Source of the DNA: Anaspis maculata
Lineage: Eukaryota > Arthropoda > Insecta > Coleoptera > Scraptiidae
NCBI GenBank assembly: GCA_949128115.1
Contig: OX421963.1
Span: 77,867,635 to 77,931,634 of the forward strand
DNA: 64,000 nucleotides
Direction: 5' to 3'
Every line of letters begins with the position of its first letter. Positions within the stretch are counted from its first letter, which is position 1. Both the position numbers and the translations under genes were made by a program. Positions 53,730 to 64,000 of the stretch are shown piece after piece. The notes beneath the pieces are model-generated. The model was not told where the DNA came from. It did not search any database and was given only the letters and a program-made list of their open reading frames with translations.

Positions 53730-54846
53730 TATAAGAATCGTTCTTCATTCTTGAAATTTTATCTAAGGGGAAGTCTCTAGAAGGGGGTGAATTTTGGCCG
53801 TTTTTGAAAGTGTCAAACTTGTCTTATGGACCAAAAGCCCGATTTTTGATTAAAGGGATGTTTTCACACAAAAGCCCGTTGGTTTTATTCATGTACTTAC
53901 CTCATGGCGTAAATTTTGGCAATTTTTCGGAAATTGACAAGCCTATACCAGCCTAAAGCCCCTGGTCTGACATGTAAGACAAAGAAATCTCAAACAATCT
54001 CATCAACGTACAGATAACACCTACAGGGTTTGAAATCATGTACCTTGTGACGTAAGTTTTGAGGCACCAGCGCCCTGACCACAAGTTGGCCGAAGTTGTG
54101 GTCCAGTTCCGTGGAATCTCAACTGAAATCTATTTCCATTCTGCTGGTCCACCTTCTTACAGTGCGTATAGTCGCTTTTGCATGGCTTTTGGAGAAAAGC
54201 GTCTGTATTGTCATGACTTTTACCTACTTGATTAGTGTTGGATTTTTAACTCGTACTATTGCAGTTTCTCTGTCCATCTTACAGTTGTCCTTCCGGATAT
54301 CTCACTTCACAAGTGACCACGTCAATGAAACATGATCTGCCAAAAACATTTTCACTCGTAGAAGTACTGGTGAATGTGATCGACGGCTTTCGCTATTGTC
54401 AAAAGGTCCCTACAAGTGACACTGTAGTTTTTTTCCTGGTTCAGCTCAAATCTTGTTGAAATAGGTATATTCCACCACCCATTGTCCGTCCTTGAGTTGT
54501 GACAGCACTGCTCCAATTCCAGTCTTCCAGGGATCACAAGAACGAAGTCTTGAACTCAATCAGTTTGTGCAACAGTGTAGCGATGTCAGAAATCCTCTTA
54601 GAAAATCGTCTGTAATAAGCCAAGGTAACTTTTGACACATCGAGTTCATTCTTTGGTCGTGGCCCCTCCCTGGCAGCATTTCACTTTCCAGAATGAGATT
54701 CAGCTTAAATTCTTTTATGTTCTGGAACAGTACGCACTTCTTCAGTCTGAGCTTGAGATGGGGTCGTTGAAGACGTCTTGATACTTCTCGAAGATTTCCC
54801 TGATGCTCCTCCTACAGATGACCATCATGTCGTCGAGATAAACTAA

Positions 54847-55125
54847 TAGTGCGATTCTCTAAAAAATAATGGTGCGATTCTCTAAAAAATTACATTCCAT
54901 AAAGGCTCTGTTACGTTGTTATTACCTAGGCAACAGCCAATGGCTGACACGAATTTTTACATAACAGAGCGTTTATGGAATGTTATTTTTTACAGAATAG
55001 CACTATTAGATTCCATAAACGTTCTATTATGTAAAAAATCCCGTCGGCCATTGGCTGTTGCCTAGGTAATAACAGCGTAACAGAGCCTTTATTTATGGAA
55101 TGTTATTTTTTAGAGAATCGCACCA
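54847..55125. mobile_element. Palindromic MITE with TAA duplication (PIF/Harbinger-like)
   Basis: Ends TAGTGCGATTCTC and GAGAATCGCACCA, flanked by TAA (54844-54846, 55126-55128). The left terminus is duplicated (a second TGGTGCGATTCTC starts at 54870). The fossil RT frame runs up to one TAA and resumes after the other, which supports the exact boundaries. Confidence 0.8.
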
Positions 55126-55180
55126 TAAACAAGTTTTCCACGTGAGGCCTCCCAGAACACACTTTATCAAGCGCTCGAAC

Positions 55181-55428
55181 AAAATATATGTAATGTTATA
55201 TGCGAGGTTATATGTATATCAATGTCAAACAATCTGCTATGGTTACATGTTGGAGAGGAGGATAGATGGTGCTATTAGAAGCTGCTCAGGCGAGATGATA
55301 GTTCCACGGCTTTCAGCGGCCAAGCGCAGATGTAACGTTGCTGCCAAAATTTTTGTATCATGGACACTCTAAAATTCAAAACACCTTAGGCTAAGGTTAT
55401 TGTAGAGTATAGATAAATGGGATAAAAT
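55181..55428. mobile_element. 248-bp insertion in gypsy RT, GAACA flanks
   Basis: Interrupts the RT fossil between the N-A-P-x-x-F and E-R-L blocks. GAACA occurs at 55176-55180 and 55429-55433 as a likely target duplication. No terminal inverted repeat was seen; type unknown. Confidence 0.5.
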
Positions 55429-55929
55429 GAACATATCCGGTGCATTACAGAGCCCGAAAGGCATGACAGTAAACTGGTATACACCTCGGTATACACAAGC
55501 CACTTTTGGAGGAGAATATGCTTTTCTCTTTGTTCTCGGGATGAACATTAACTTGCCAAAAGCCACGCTTCAAGTCAAGCGTAGAAAACAATTTCAATCC
55601 GGACAAGGTAGTCAAGGTGTTATCAATTCGTGGCAAAGGAAAGCTGATTCTTTTTTTGGTGACATCGTTGAGTTTCTTTCTTATACCTTTTGAAATATAA
55701 GTACTTTTCATACGTCTCGATATTTTTTATTTGTTTATTTTTAGGTGTTATGATAATGATATACAAAAATATTAGTAGTAGGTAAGTGGAAAATGATAAT
55801 GATAATAATACTGCACGATAAAAAGTAGGTACCTGTACGAACTAAACATTACATGAAAAACAATTCAAGTGAATTCAAAATATCTCAAGTTTTTGGAAAA
55901 ACTGCACCATTTTGAGTTTTAGGCTTGCT

Positions 55930-58630
55930 TCATGCCAGTTTCGATTTGTACACGGAGGCAAATTCTTGGTTGCCCTTTTCATTAATTTCGGCGTAATACG
56001 GCAGACTTTGCAAGCGAGAAAACCAATCGTGGATTTTCGGGAATCTGTTGGATGCCACCGGAACGAGAATGCCGGTGCTTGATATCGTGGTCACCAAGCT
56101 GAAATCCGCTATGGTCAGGCTGTTCCCGGCCACGTACTTTAGTTTTTCCAGCAGCGTTTCCAGGAGGTTGTAGGCGTGAATGAGGGCGTCTGCTTTGTCC
56201 TTGGTCACTGTTTTGGCGCCGTGTCGTATCGAGTCCTGTGGAATAAGCAGAGGTATGTTTGAGAGCTTTTTATAGTTTTAACGGTTTCTCATTGAAATGA
56301 TAATGCAAACATTATGCAAAAATTATTGCTTCATATCTAAGGGCCAAGGACATGAATAGGAAGCAATGCTAATGCATCGCTGATTTCTGCTAAATAATTA
56401 GAAATAAGTCCAATGACTTGGAATTGCAAACGCGAAGACTAAGGATAGATAAAAATAAAGAATAGGATGAATTCGAGTAACGAGTGGCATCTAAGCACTA
56501 AACAGTTGCATTCGATGAGTGCATACTAGGTGGCAATCAACGTCACGTGCTGATTGTGATTACCTAAAGCCTATCCAACTGAGTAGATTTTTAACAAGCT
56601 AGATCAGGATTATAGACTCGATAGTCGGTGAAATACACCATAAGAAATCAGGTACTTGATGATAGTTGGACAGCACTTGGGAGAAAGTGAAGACGGTGAC
56701 AGTTGAATGGATGAAACTATACCTCAGTACCAAATTTCAGCTTGATTGGATGAAGGGTTTGAAAGTTATGATGTCAGATAACGTTTTCTCTACACCATCA
56801 CATAACTTTAAAGTAAAAGGGCAAAATGTGGCGAGTGAGGTGACACTTCAACTGTTTAACAGGTTAGTTAGTTGATATTCTACTTCTCTGCTTCTCTCTG
56901 GCTATGTACTGTTACGAGTTGCGAGGTTCTCCAGCGATTCCAATACATTCGAGAGTATACACGAAAATGCTAGATCGTTCGTATAAGCTGGAGACCCCAG
57001 TAGGCGAGTAGGACACATCTGCACAAATGGCGGAGGCGCAGACTTTCCACAGCACAGTCAGCGCAGAATATTTATTTAAATAACTGCAAGTCTGTTGGGA
57101 TATCAGTTCTAACTTTACCATTGACTGAAAAAGCATTGATCAGGTGTATGTCAAAACAAATTTCGTTTCGATACAACAAAGCAAACCAGAGATAAACTGA
57201 AAAAATATTGATAACGGATGGGACACATCGGAAAAAATCAAAAATTCTTGAAGTCTTTTGAAGCGAAGTTTATTGAAATTCCACTGGTCCCTGCACTAGA
57301 CAAGATTCTTTTGAAGTGCCACGGTAATTTTTTGTTTTGAGATACAAAATACGTTGACATGAAAAAATGAAATATGGGCATTTGGTTTACATTTTTTGTG
57401 GAATGGCTGATCATGCCGGTATATACGCAAATCTGAGGGACGTTTCGAGAGCCGTCGCGAATCTACTGGCGCGGTCAATGTGGAATATATCAGAAAGCCC
57501 GTGGAATGTTCCCAAAGATAGTAATAGTCGTAGTATATAAGCGAAGATGAGCCGACTGATACCAACGTTTTAAACGTTCATCTCTCAATTCTAGAAGTAC
57601 CCAACGCAAATCCGTAACACTACCTAAACTAAACTCACAGTGATTGCTCGCAGCCTGGGCGCAACGATATTCGAATCAAAATGCTGCCTCTGATGGATCA
57701 CCGCCCTTTCTTGCACGCTCTCAGGGTACAAGCTGTCGTCTTTTTTCCCATACTTTTCGGCCAAGTAACAATTGATAGCGTGACTATCCCACAATACGAA
57801 ACCGTCATCTTCGAGCGTGGGTACCGTGTGATGTGGGTTTATCTGCAAAAAAGATAAGAATAAATCAAGGCATGCAGCATAAAGGTAGGTGGGTACTAAT
57901 TCCATAATGCCAGATATAATCCGAAGGCTTTGATTTTGGAATATGAAAACACTTGAGCTGGAAAAATGCGATGACAACAATGCGAGATTAAAATGCTCGT
58001 CAAGGAAATCGCGCAATTTTCACCGCAAAGAGCCAGTGTCTAAATTGCTTTTTATATTTTACCGAAATATTTCCCCTGACGGCTTTTTCAATTCAATTCC
58101 GACAGATTACCCGCGCGCGGCACCTTATTTAGAAATGAATATTAATTTTCGCACGGGAAATACTGGGATGGTAAAACATCAAAATCCCTTGTTTAATAAA
58201 TCGAGTACGCGAATAAAAAATTTCAGTATAACTGAAACCGATTAATTTACAAGGGGTCGGTGAAGGTCACGAGACGGAATCAATAGATGTTTTTTTTTTG
58301 CGGCAAGAGTTTTTCAAACACCTCCATGCTAGTTTTTTCGAATCTATATTATAGTAGTCTGGGGACTATCATGAAGCGGCTATTAATTCATAAATGGCCG
58401 TGGCGATGGCATCCCACTTGTGTATTCAATTATTTAGACCTTCTGCTATGTCAATACTACAGTAAATTAATCATATCGAGTACCTTCACGAATTCCGGGG
58501 TTAAATGGTCTTGTTTCAGCAGGTCTAAATGGACCAGCTCTACGGTATCGTCCAGGCCCAGGGCTTTGATGGTCAAGAGGGTTGCTCTTGAAGGGACACT
58601 GTACGAACAGTAGAAAATTTTTGGAGCCAT
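55930..58630 (-). CDS. Glutathione S-transferase, divergent (three exons, minus strand)
   Basis: Exons 58630-58484, 57842-57639 and 56235-55930 encode 218 residues, phase 0 at both joins. Exon 1 begins [16 protein letters not shown], and Ser11, four before Arg15, fits the catalytic serine. Exon 2 opens [14 protein letters not shown] and has [10 protein letters not shown]; it carries an extra residue in the Y-G-K-K-D-D loop. Exon 3 has S-L-T-I-A-D-F-S and the ending V-Y-K-S-K-L-A. Donors are GTACTC (weak consensus) and GTGAGT; acceptors are CAG. It is the most distant member of the cluster, closer to classical epsilon-type GSTs in its C-terminal half (for example the N-R-F-P-K-I-x-x-W region). 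Introns of about 0.6 and 1.4 kb hold nothing recognised except a dispersed core at about 56990-57060. The weak first donor is the least certain join. Confidence 0.86.
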
Positions 58631-58639
58631 ATTGCTGGC

Positions 58640-59385
58640 GCTACCGCAAAAGTCAACTGATCTGGAAAGAATGGCCTGAAACTTTCAGTGTTACTTTATC
58701 ATTATCTATCAGTAGAAATTTGATGGAGCGATATGTAATGTTAACGCTGCTATTATTAGAGCTTATTCCCAGAGATTCAGCTCTGATTTTTCGCGGCAAG
58801 TTAGTTATTGGCCAATCGGTTTTGCAAGGGGCAAGGTCGTACTTGTGAAGTGAATCAATAAAATACAGGCTGCATTCATTTTCGGATAAGCTTTAGGTGC
58901 CTACCCGCTCACTTGCCCATAGACGTTGTTATCTCCCGCTGCAAAATTTTAATAATCAACTTTTCAGAGTCGCGCCCGATCTATAAGACCGACGATAAAT
59001 CTTTCAAGAAACTCGTGAAAACAAAGGCGGAGAAAATACCATTCCCATTTAACTTCCTAATTATCTCAGGTAAAACATTGGTCCTGATAACAGATTATCC
59101 AATGGACAGCGTGCATAACCTTCCGTTGTCAAGGCGTCGGACATAAAGAACCCATGTGGTGGAAATAAGAAACCCTTGCTGGACTTCTGACAGCTTTGAC
59201 GAGGTTTCTGGTTTCGACGTTAGACATTTCTCGTGCGTGCGACACTGGGATTCCGGACTGATGACATGTCACGATTTTTCAGAAATTCGGTCTGTGAGAC
59301 TACTCGTTTTTTTTTTCATGTGTAACTTTATGCAGAAAGATTCTTCACATGCCACATGTCATAATTTCAAGCCTCGATCTATATG
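58640..59385. other. Upstream of GST, no gene supported
   Basis: About 750 bp with short frames only (for example 58913-59146, unrecognised). Confidence 0.45.
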
Positions 59386-59389
59386 TCTT

Positions 59390-60540
59390 TAGTCCGGGAG
59401 ACGGACGCATGTTTAGTTTAGTTATGTTTAGTCGAGTTATGTTCTGAGACTATCATCTATGTATCGAGAAAATATGTGCAACCATGGAATGGCAATCCTG
59501 CCTAAGTAAATCCTGCCGGAAATGCAATTAATTAAATAATTCAAAAATTGTAGATTACAGCCTTCAAAATTGTTGTCAACAAATGTTAGTCACATTGTTG
59601 ATGGCACACAACAATCACCCATTTCACGCTCCACTGCCAGAACTTACAAGCAACTATCGTTACGCATACGCAAAACTAGATGAGTTCCTGGCAGTAGTGG
59701 CCCGTGAAATGGGTGATTGTTGTGTGCCATCATCATCAACAATGTGACTGACATTTGTTGATAAAAATTTTGAAGTCTGTACCTAATCTACAATTTTTGA
59801 ATTACTTATAGTAAGGGAGACGGACGCGGTTTTAGTACCCCTATCGAGTTATGTTTTGAGACTAACATCTATGTATCGAGAAAATATGTGCAACCATGGA
59901 ATGGAAATCCTGCCTAAGTAAATCCTGCCGGAAATGCAATTAATGAAATGATTTCAAAATTGTAGAACAGAACCTTCAAAATTTTTGTCAACAAATGTCA
60001 GTCACATTGTTGATGGCACACAACAATCACCCCTTTGACGCGCCACTGTCAGAACTTACATGGTTCTGCTAAGCAACTATCGTTACTCATCAAGGAGGTT
60101 AATGGCGTAACGATAGTTGCTTAGCAGCACCATGTAAGTTTTGACAGTGGCGCGCCAAAGGGGTGATTGTTGTGTGCCATCAACAATGTGACTGACATTT
60201 GTTGACAAAAATTTTGAAGGTTCTGTTCTACAATTTTGAAATCATTTAATTAATTGCATTTCCGGCAGGATTTACTTAAGCAGGATTTACTTAGGCAGGA
60301 TTGCGATTCCATGGTTGCACATATTTTCTCGATACATAGATAATAGTCTTAAAACATAACTCGATCGGGATACTAAACATGCGTCCGTCTCCCGGACTAT
60401 CAATTAATTGCATTTCCGGAAGGATTTACTTAGGCAGGATTGCCATTCCATGGTTACACATATTTTCTCGATACATAGATGATAGTCTCTACACATAACT
60501 CGATAGGGGTACTTAAACCGCGTAAGTCTCCCTTACACTA
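59390..60540. mobile_element. Nested/compound foldback array
   Basis: Two left-type arms (CCGGGAGACGGACGCATGTTTAGT at 59394 and AGGGAGACGGACGCGGTTTTAGT at about 59815) and two right-type arms (ending about 60401 and 60538) alternate around two inner palindromes (about 59535-59805 and 59940-60245). The inner palindromes share ACAACAATCACCC/GGGTGATTGTTGT. It looks like one foldback element inserted into or recombined with a relative. Confidence 0.7.
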
Positions 60541-60619
60541 TAATCATAATCAGATTTTGCTTCTCCAGCTCTTTTTCTTTCGATACATGTCATGTCAAAA
60601 ACCCTCGGTGCCTGTACCT

Positions 60620-60828
60620 ATATCCCATACACTTTCTATTTTTAGTAGAATGACTTTTTGTAGCAAAAATAAAGTGACAAGCTGGGGGGCTACAGCTACG
60701 GCTGATGGCACCTGCAAAGTTTTGGAGCGAAACTATCAGCGGCCATCGGTCGTATTCTTCCAGCGTTCCAGCTTGTCATTTTTTCTCCAAAAAGTCATTC
60801 TACTGAAAATAGAAAGTGTATGGGATAT
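60620..60828. mobile_element. Palindromic MITE
   Basis: ATATCCCATACACTTTCTAT at the left and ATAGAAAGTGTATGGGATAT at the right; arms are about 42 bp with few mismatches and a second pairing of AGCTGG/CCAGCT words inward. Confidence 0.7.
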
Positions 60829-61241
60829 ACTTCAATAAATGCGCTAGTTCGCGGGCTAGATCGTAGATCAAAAAAGTGATGGGATAATATTGTGAAAAAA
60901 TATTACTGACGACTGGGTAGATTGCAATGAGCTCCTCAGCCATTGCCCATTAGATGTACACGACGTAAAGTATAGGCGCACCTGTTTATCTTTCGCTAAA
61001 ATCGATTGTCGGAAAAATTCAAAGGAACTGTTTTGAGCCCAAAATTTCATTATTTCGAAGAAGCTTGGCGGCTTGTATAAATAAATATCTATACCTCGCC
61101 ATCAGGTTTGAGTAAACATAAACATCACTTCCATGGCATTTTATTTACATTACATTAGATAGCAATATTTCGCAACTTGAGATCTGCATGACTGATGATT
61201 GTGTCGTGGATTGTGTCTTTTGTTGATATTGAAATAACAAT

Positions 61242-61497
61242 GGTAATTGTTGACGACCACTACTTCTCGACTTCAGCCACCAACTTTTCACGGTAGGTAG
61301 ACACCACCACAACATCACGTTCGTCGACCGTAGTTTCCTGGGGAAACCACTATTTCCACTGTAAAATGCCTCTTCTTTCCATTACTTGTCTTACGACGTA
61401 AGTACATGCAAGAAGGAAGCGTCCTATATAGCTGTTTAAGTGGTTGCCTAACTCTTAGAAAATGCTAGTCGAGAAGTAGTCGTCGTCAACAATTACC
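61242..61497. mobile_element. Inverted-repeat element, 31-bp TIRs
   Basis: 61242-61272 and 61467-61497 are complementary at 30 of 31 positions (GGTAATTGTTGACGAC...). The interior is 194 bp and non-coding. Confidence 0.7.
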
Positions 61498-61849
61498 GAA
61501 TTTTGATATTTCGATCGTCAATGAGCAGACGTTGGATAGAGAAAATAGGTCGGTCGAAGAAAAAATAGTGTACACAACTCGCAAGAAAGTGTCTTTCCTT
61601 GCATTCGTGTGATTACTGCACTCGCTAGCGCTCGTGCGCAATGTTTCACACTCATGCGAAAAGTATCACTTTCGTTGTTTGTTATGTAATATACTATTTC
61701 AACATTTTATATGGAACAAACGAAAAAATAACAAATCAATCGACAACTTAAGGAAATTATAAGAATTCAGGAGAGCTGATTTCTGGCGTACCACTGTCAA
61801 TTTTTGTTCCTCCCAAGTCTACCCAGTCACTACTTTCGTTCTGGCCTAC

Positions 61850-62075
61850 AACATCAAGGAATTTGGAAAGAATACACATCGATTTTCTGGAAATCAAGGG
61901 AACGCACATTACTTATTGTTCTAGACAGCCATTCCTATTGGATTGATCTTCAAATCATAAAGGGAACAAATGCAGAACAAGCCATATTCAAACTAAGACA
62001 AAACATCATTTACTTTGGAATTTTAGACAAATTGTATTAGACAACGGATTTGGTACGTTTGATCGACAACCAAAT
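61850..62075 (+). pseudogene. Gypsy integrase fragment
   Basis: The region encodes pieces of an integrase core: R-I-H-I-D-F-L-E-I-K-G, L-L-I-V-L-D-S-H-S-Y-W-I-D-L, then A-I-F-K-L-R-Q and I-V-L-D-N-G-F in neighbouring frames. At least two frameshifts are present. It lies just before another gypsy gag and is likely the remnant of an adjacent or rearranged copy. Confidence 0.7.
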
Positions 62076-62079
62076 CATC

Positions 62080-62240
62080 GACAGGGCATTTCACCGACAA
62101 ACGATCCATCGAAACACCGACACGCCGAATGGCCGACCCGTTTCGAAACGCCGACACGCCGAAACGCCGACATGCTGAAACGCCAACACGCTGGAATGCC
62201 AAAACACACTCTACTCTGTGCAAAACACCGACTTACCGAA
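62080..62240. repeat. GAAACGCCGACACGCC short tandem repeat
   Basis: About ten imperfect units of 14-16 bp built on CGAAACGCCGACACG. It separates an integrase fragment from the gag of the next element. Confidence 0.75.
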
Positions 62241-62244
62241 ACAC

Positions 62245-64000
62245 CGAAATACATGAGGTCCATGTACACAGCATTTTTCGTGCTGCTCCAAATGATTCCG
62301 GTGAGTGAGCAGGAGGACTTTGCCAAGCTGAGCTGGATCCTGGAGCTCCGATATGGGGACAATCATGTGCGGCAGATCCATCAAACCCAGCTAAAGGCCA
62401 GGACAAAAAAGCGGAGAAAGCCTTCAGCAATTTGAATCCGAAATCCTGAGGCCGGTTCACCTAGCCTATCCAGCGGATGTTTTGGCCCACATCGCAAAAG
62501 AGGCTTTCATGAGCGGACTAAGAGATCCAGATCTACGTCAGATATGGTCATAATCAGCAATCCAGCAAACTTCAGCGACGCACTCATCCAAGCTGTTTGC
62601 ATTGAGGAAGCCAAAGATGCTTCGTCCCCTTATCGTCTTAAAGGGGTGAACTTTGACGAATCCGGAGCATCACATAGGTACTACCAAGAAATGTATAAAT
62701 ATGTTTCAGGAACTCCTCGGCGCTATGTCTCGGAACAGACCCCAAGGCGAGCCACGAGCTGGAGGAAGACCGCGTTGCTTCGGCTGTAAAAGACCGGGAC
62801 ATCTGCTTCGGGACTGCAGGCAAAGGTCGAGTTCAAGTGACCGTTCCACACCGGGACGGAGAACTCCTAGCTCTGATATACGCTATTAGGAAAACTAATT
62901 CCATCTAGCGCTAAGGGGCGCACGCTGGCTGGCAGTGCTCAATGCCCCAGGAGTTACTCCGTCTCACTGCTGCAGAAGTCACCCAATAGCCTTCTTCTTA
63001 GTAGAAAGCTTGACGAGGACGATTGCGTTTTCGTAATCGATACGGGAGCCACAAAGTCAATCGTTCGACGAGGGATTCTTCGAAAACAACGCATTGTGCC
63101 ACTAAGAGACGGAGCTCGTTTGACTACAGCTACCGGAGAGTCTGCTACATTGTACGGAGAAGCTGAAGTGAGCATTCGCTTTGGACGGTTTCTGCTGCGA
63201 GAAAAGTTCCTGGTCGCTGACATTGTTGACGACTTCTTACTGGGCCTGGACTTGATGGATAAGTACGGATTCATCCTGGATGTTGGACAGCGGACGTTGA
63301 AAATCGGAAACGAGGAATTGGTGCTTAGAACATCCATGAAGGCCGCTGGAGAAATCCGCCTACTTTTGGCTGAAACCGTTCGTGTAGCCTCCAACTCCGA
63401 GAAAACCGTGTGGGCAACACTGAACGGACAACCTGGAGGACATGTCGCCGGCATTGCTGAACCCGACACAGCTGCCAGCTGCATCATGGCTAAGACATTG
63501 ATTAACATGGACAAGACGAGAATTCCGTTCAGAGTCTTTAATCCGAACAAGACATGTAAAACAATCAAGCTAGGAGAGACCCTGGGCAAGTGTGAACCCG
63601 TAGAATGGATCTCGCGCTGTGAAGACGTGTCGACAAAGGCTGCGACTCCCAAGATCTTGAAGGAAAAGCTAGTGGAGATGTTCTCGCCTGACTGGAAACA
63701 TTCGAGTGACAAGGAGAAGGACAGGCTCCCAGGCGCCTACCATTGGCGAAGCAAGAAGAGGTGTCGAATCTCTTGAAAAACATGTTATATGAAGGCGTGA
63801 TAAAAGAATCGACGAGCCCATGGTCTTCACCGGATGTTTTGGTCACGAAGAAAGACGGGAGTACGCGATTTTGCGTGGACTACCGCAAACTCAATGATGT
63901 GACAAAGAAAGACAGCTATCCACTGCCTAGGATTGACGACACTTTAAGCACGCTATCTGGATCGAGATGGTTTTCGACGCTTGACCTGAAGAGTGGTTAC
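62245..64000 (+). pseudogene. Gypsy gag-pol, broken, runs off the window
   Basis: The gag part (about 62300-62820) is recognisable by L-E-L-R-Y-G, then A-F-M-S-G-L-R-D-P-D-L and a CX2CX4HX4C knuckle (first Cys codon 62776, last 62815), but lies in several frames. The pol part follows: protease V-I-D-T-G-A at about 63036-63053 in a long open frame to 63776 with L-L-G-L-D-L-M. After an apparent frameshift around 63700-63733 comes the RT start (E-E-V-S-N-L-L-K, S-P-W-S-S-P, F-C-V-D-Y-R-K-L-N-D-V). The window ends in the RT palm (S-T-L-D-L-K-S-G-Y). Frameshifts make this copy defective. It is close to the minus-strand fossil at 54100-55711. Confidence 0.85.

Larger units (their letters stand above)
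50890..54082. mobile_element. TIR element, family C, copy 2 (outer shell of nested stack)
   Basis: Left end ATGGACAGGGAGCTGGTGC and right end GAGGCACCAGCGCCCTGACC match copy 1 at 38561-39274. Side-by-side reading shows copy 1 uninterrupted where copy 2 carries the TA insertion 51774-53729, so copy 1 serves as the empty site. Confidence 0.78.
54100..55711 (-). pseudogene. Gypsy pol fossil (RT and RNase H)
   Basis: On the minus strand the frames run through K-L-N-D-V-T-K-K and F-S-T-L-D-L-K-R-G-F (about 55680-55560), then M-P-F-G-L-C-N-A-P (about 55450). An R-L-I-K-C-V-L-G-G block follows at about 55170, Y-L-D-D at about 54832-54843, then RNase H-like L-E-Q-C-C-H-N-S (about 54520). Stops and frame changes are frequent. 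Two insertions split the RT: 55181-55428 (flanked by GAACA) and the MITE 54847-55125 just before the catalytic Y-L-D-D. It is similar in sequence to the + strand gypsy at 62245-64000. Confidence 0.82.

Overview
The window is eukaryotic nuclear DNA, AT-rich, with introns flanked by GT and AG, TATA and Inr-type promoters, AATAAA signals and very many transposable elements. The genes and elements (delta/epsilon-type glutathione S-transferases, an errantivirus with a baculovirus-F-like envelope, tRNA-Ser primer binding site) point to an arthropod, most likely an insect. Frequent TAGGTACCTA-type motifs and foldback elements would suit a sap-feeding hemipteran, but the species cannot be fixed from sequence alone.

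Host genes: the backbone is a glutathione S-transferase (GST) cluster. Seven intact three-exon genes are visible: + strand 3908-4669, 6309-7452, 15092-15844 and 41188-47612; - strand 16241-17231, 27946-30342 and 55930-58630. There are also an orphan exon 1 (10129-10269), a frameshifted pseudogene (17462-18117) and a possible exon 2 relic (about 1065-1152). All share the same two phase-0 intron positions. The residue at the catalytic serine position varies: Ser in two genes, Thr in four, Asn in one and Ala in the orphan exon. One further candidate host gene of unknown function lies at 31335-31990 (-).

Mobile elements: the centre (18308-27624, - strand) is a complete, apparently very young env-bearing Ty3/gypsy (errantivirus-like) element. 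It has apparently identical 237-bp LTRs, a 4-bp target duplication, a tRNA-Ser primer site, a polypurine tract, open gag, pol and env frames, an in-phase A AAA AAC slippery heptamer at the gag/pol junction, and likely env splice sites. Its Pol carries, between protease and reverse transcriptase, a 168-bp-period tandem repeat followed by a complete macrodomain of the TARG1/OARD1 type that keeps both catalytic residues (Lys402, Asp443). This is the most striking finding in the window.

The rest is layered repeat DNA. It includes foldback/TIR elements with TA, TAA or 8-bp target duplications (1.2-2.2, 2.4-3.5, 34.5-36.0, 38.6-41.0, 43.2-45.1 and 50.9-54.1 kb, several nested three or four deep), a decayed LINE (33.4-38.5 kb) and a LINE 3' fragment (9.2-9.6 kb). 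There are also a solo LTR (43672-44186), a tRNA-derived SINE-like piece (about 42880-42990), two decayed gypsy pol copies (54.1-55.7 kb on -, and 61.8 kb to the window end on +), two related satellite-like blocks (10.3-11.4 and 32.5-33.4 kb) and several hairpins.

The GST cluster has grown by tandem duplication and inversion, while elements have expanded introns (intron 2 of the 41188-47612 gene is about 5.7 kb) and broken or displaced some copies.
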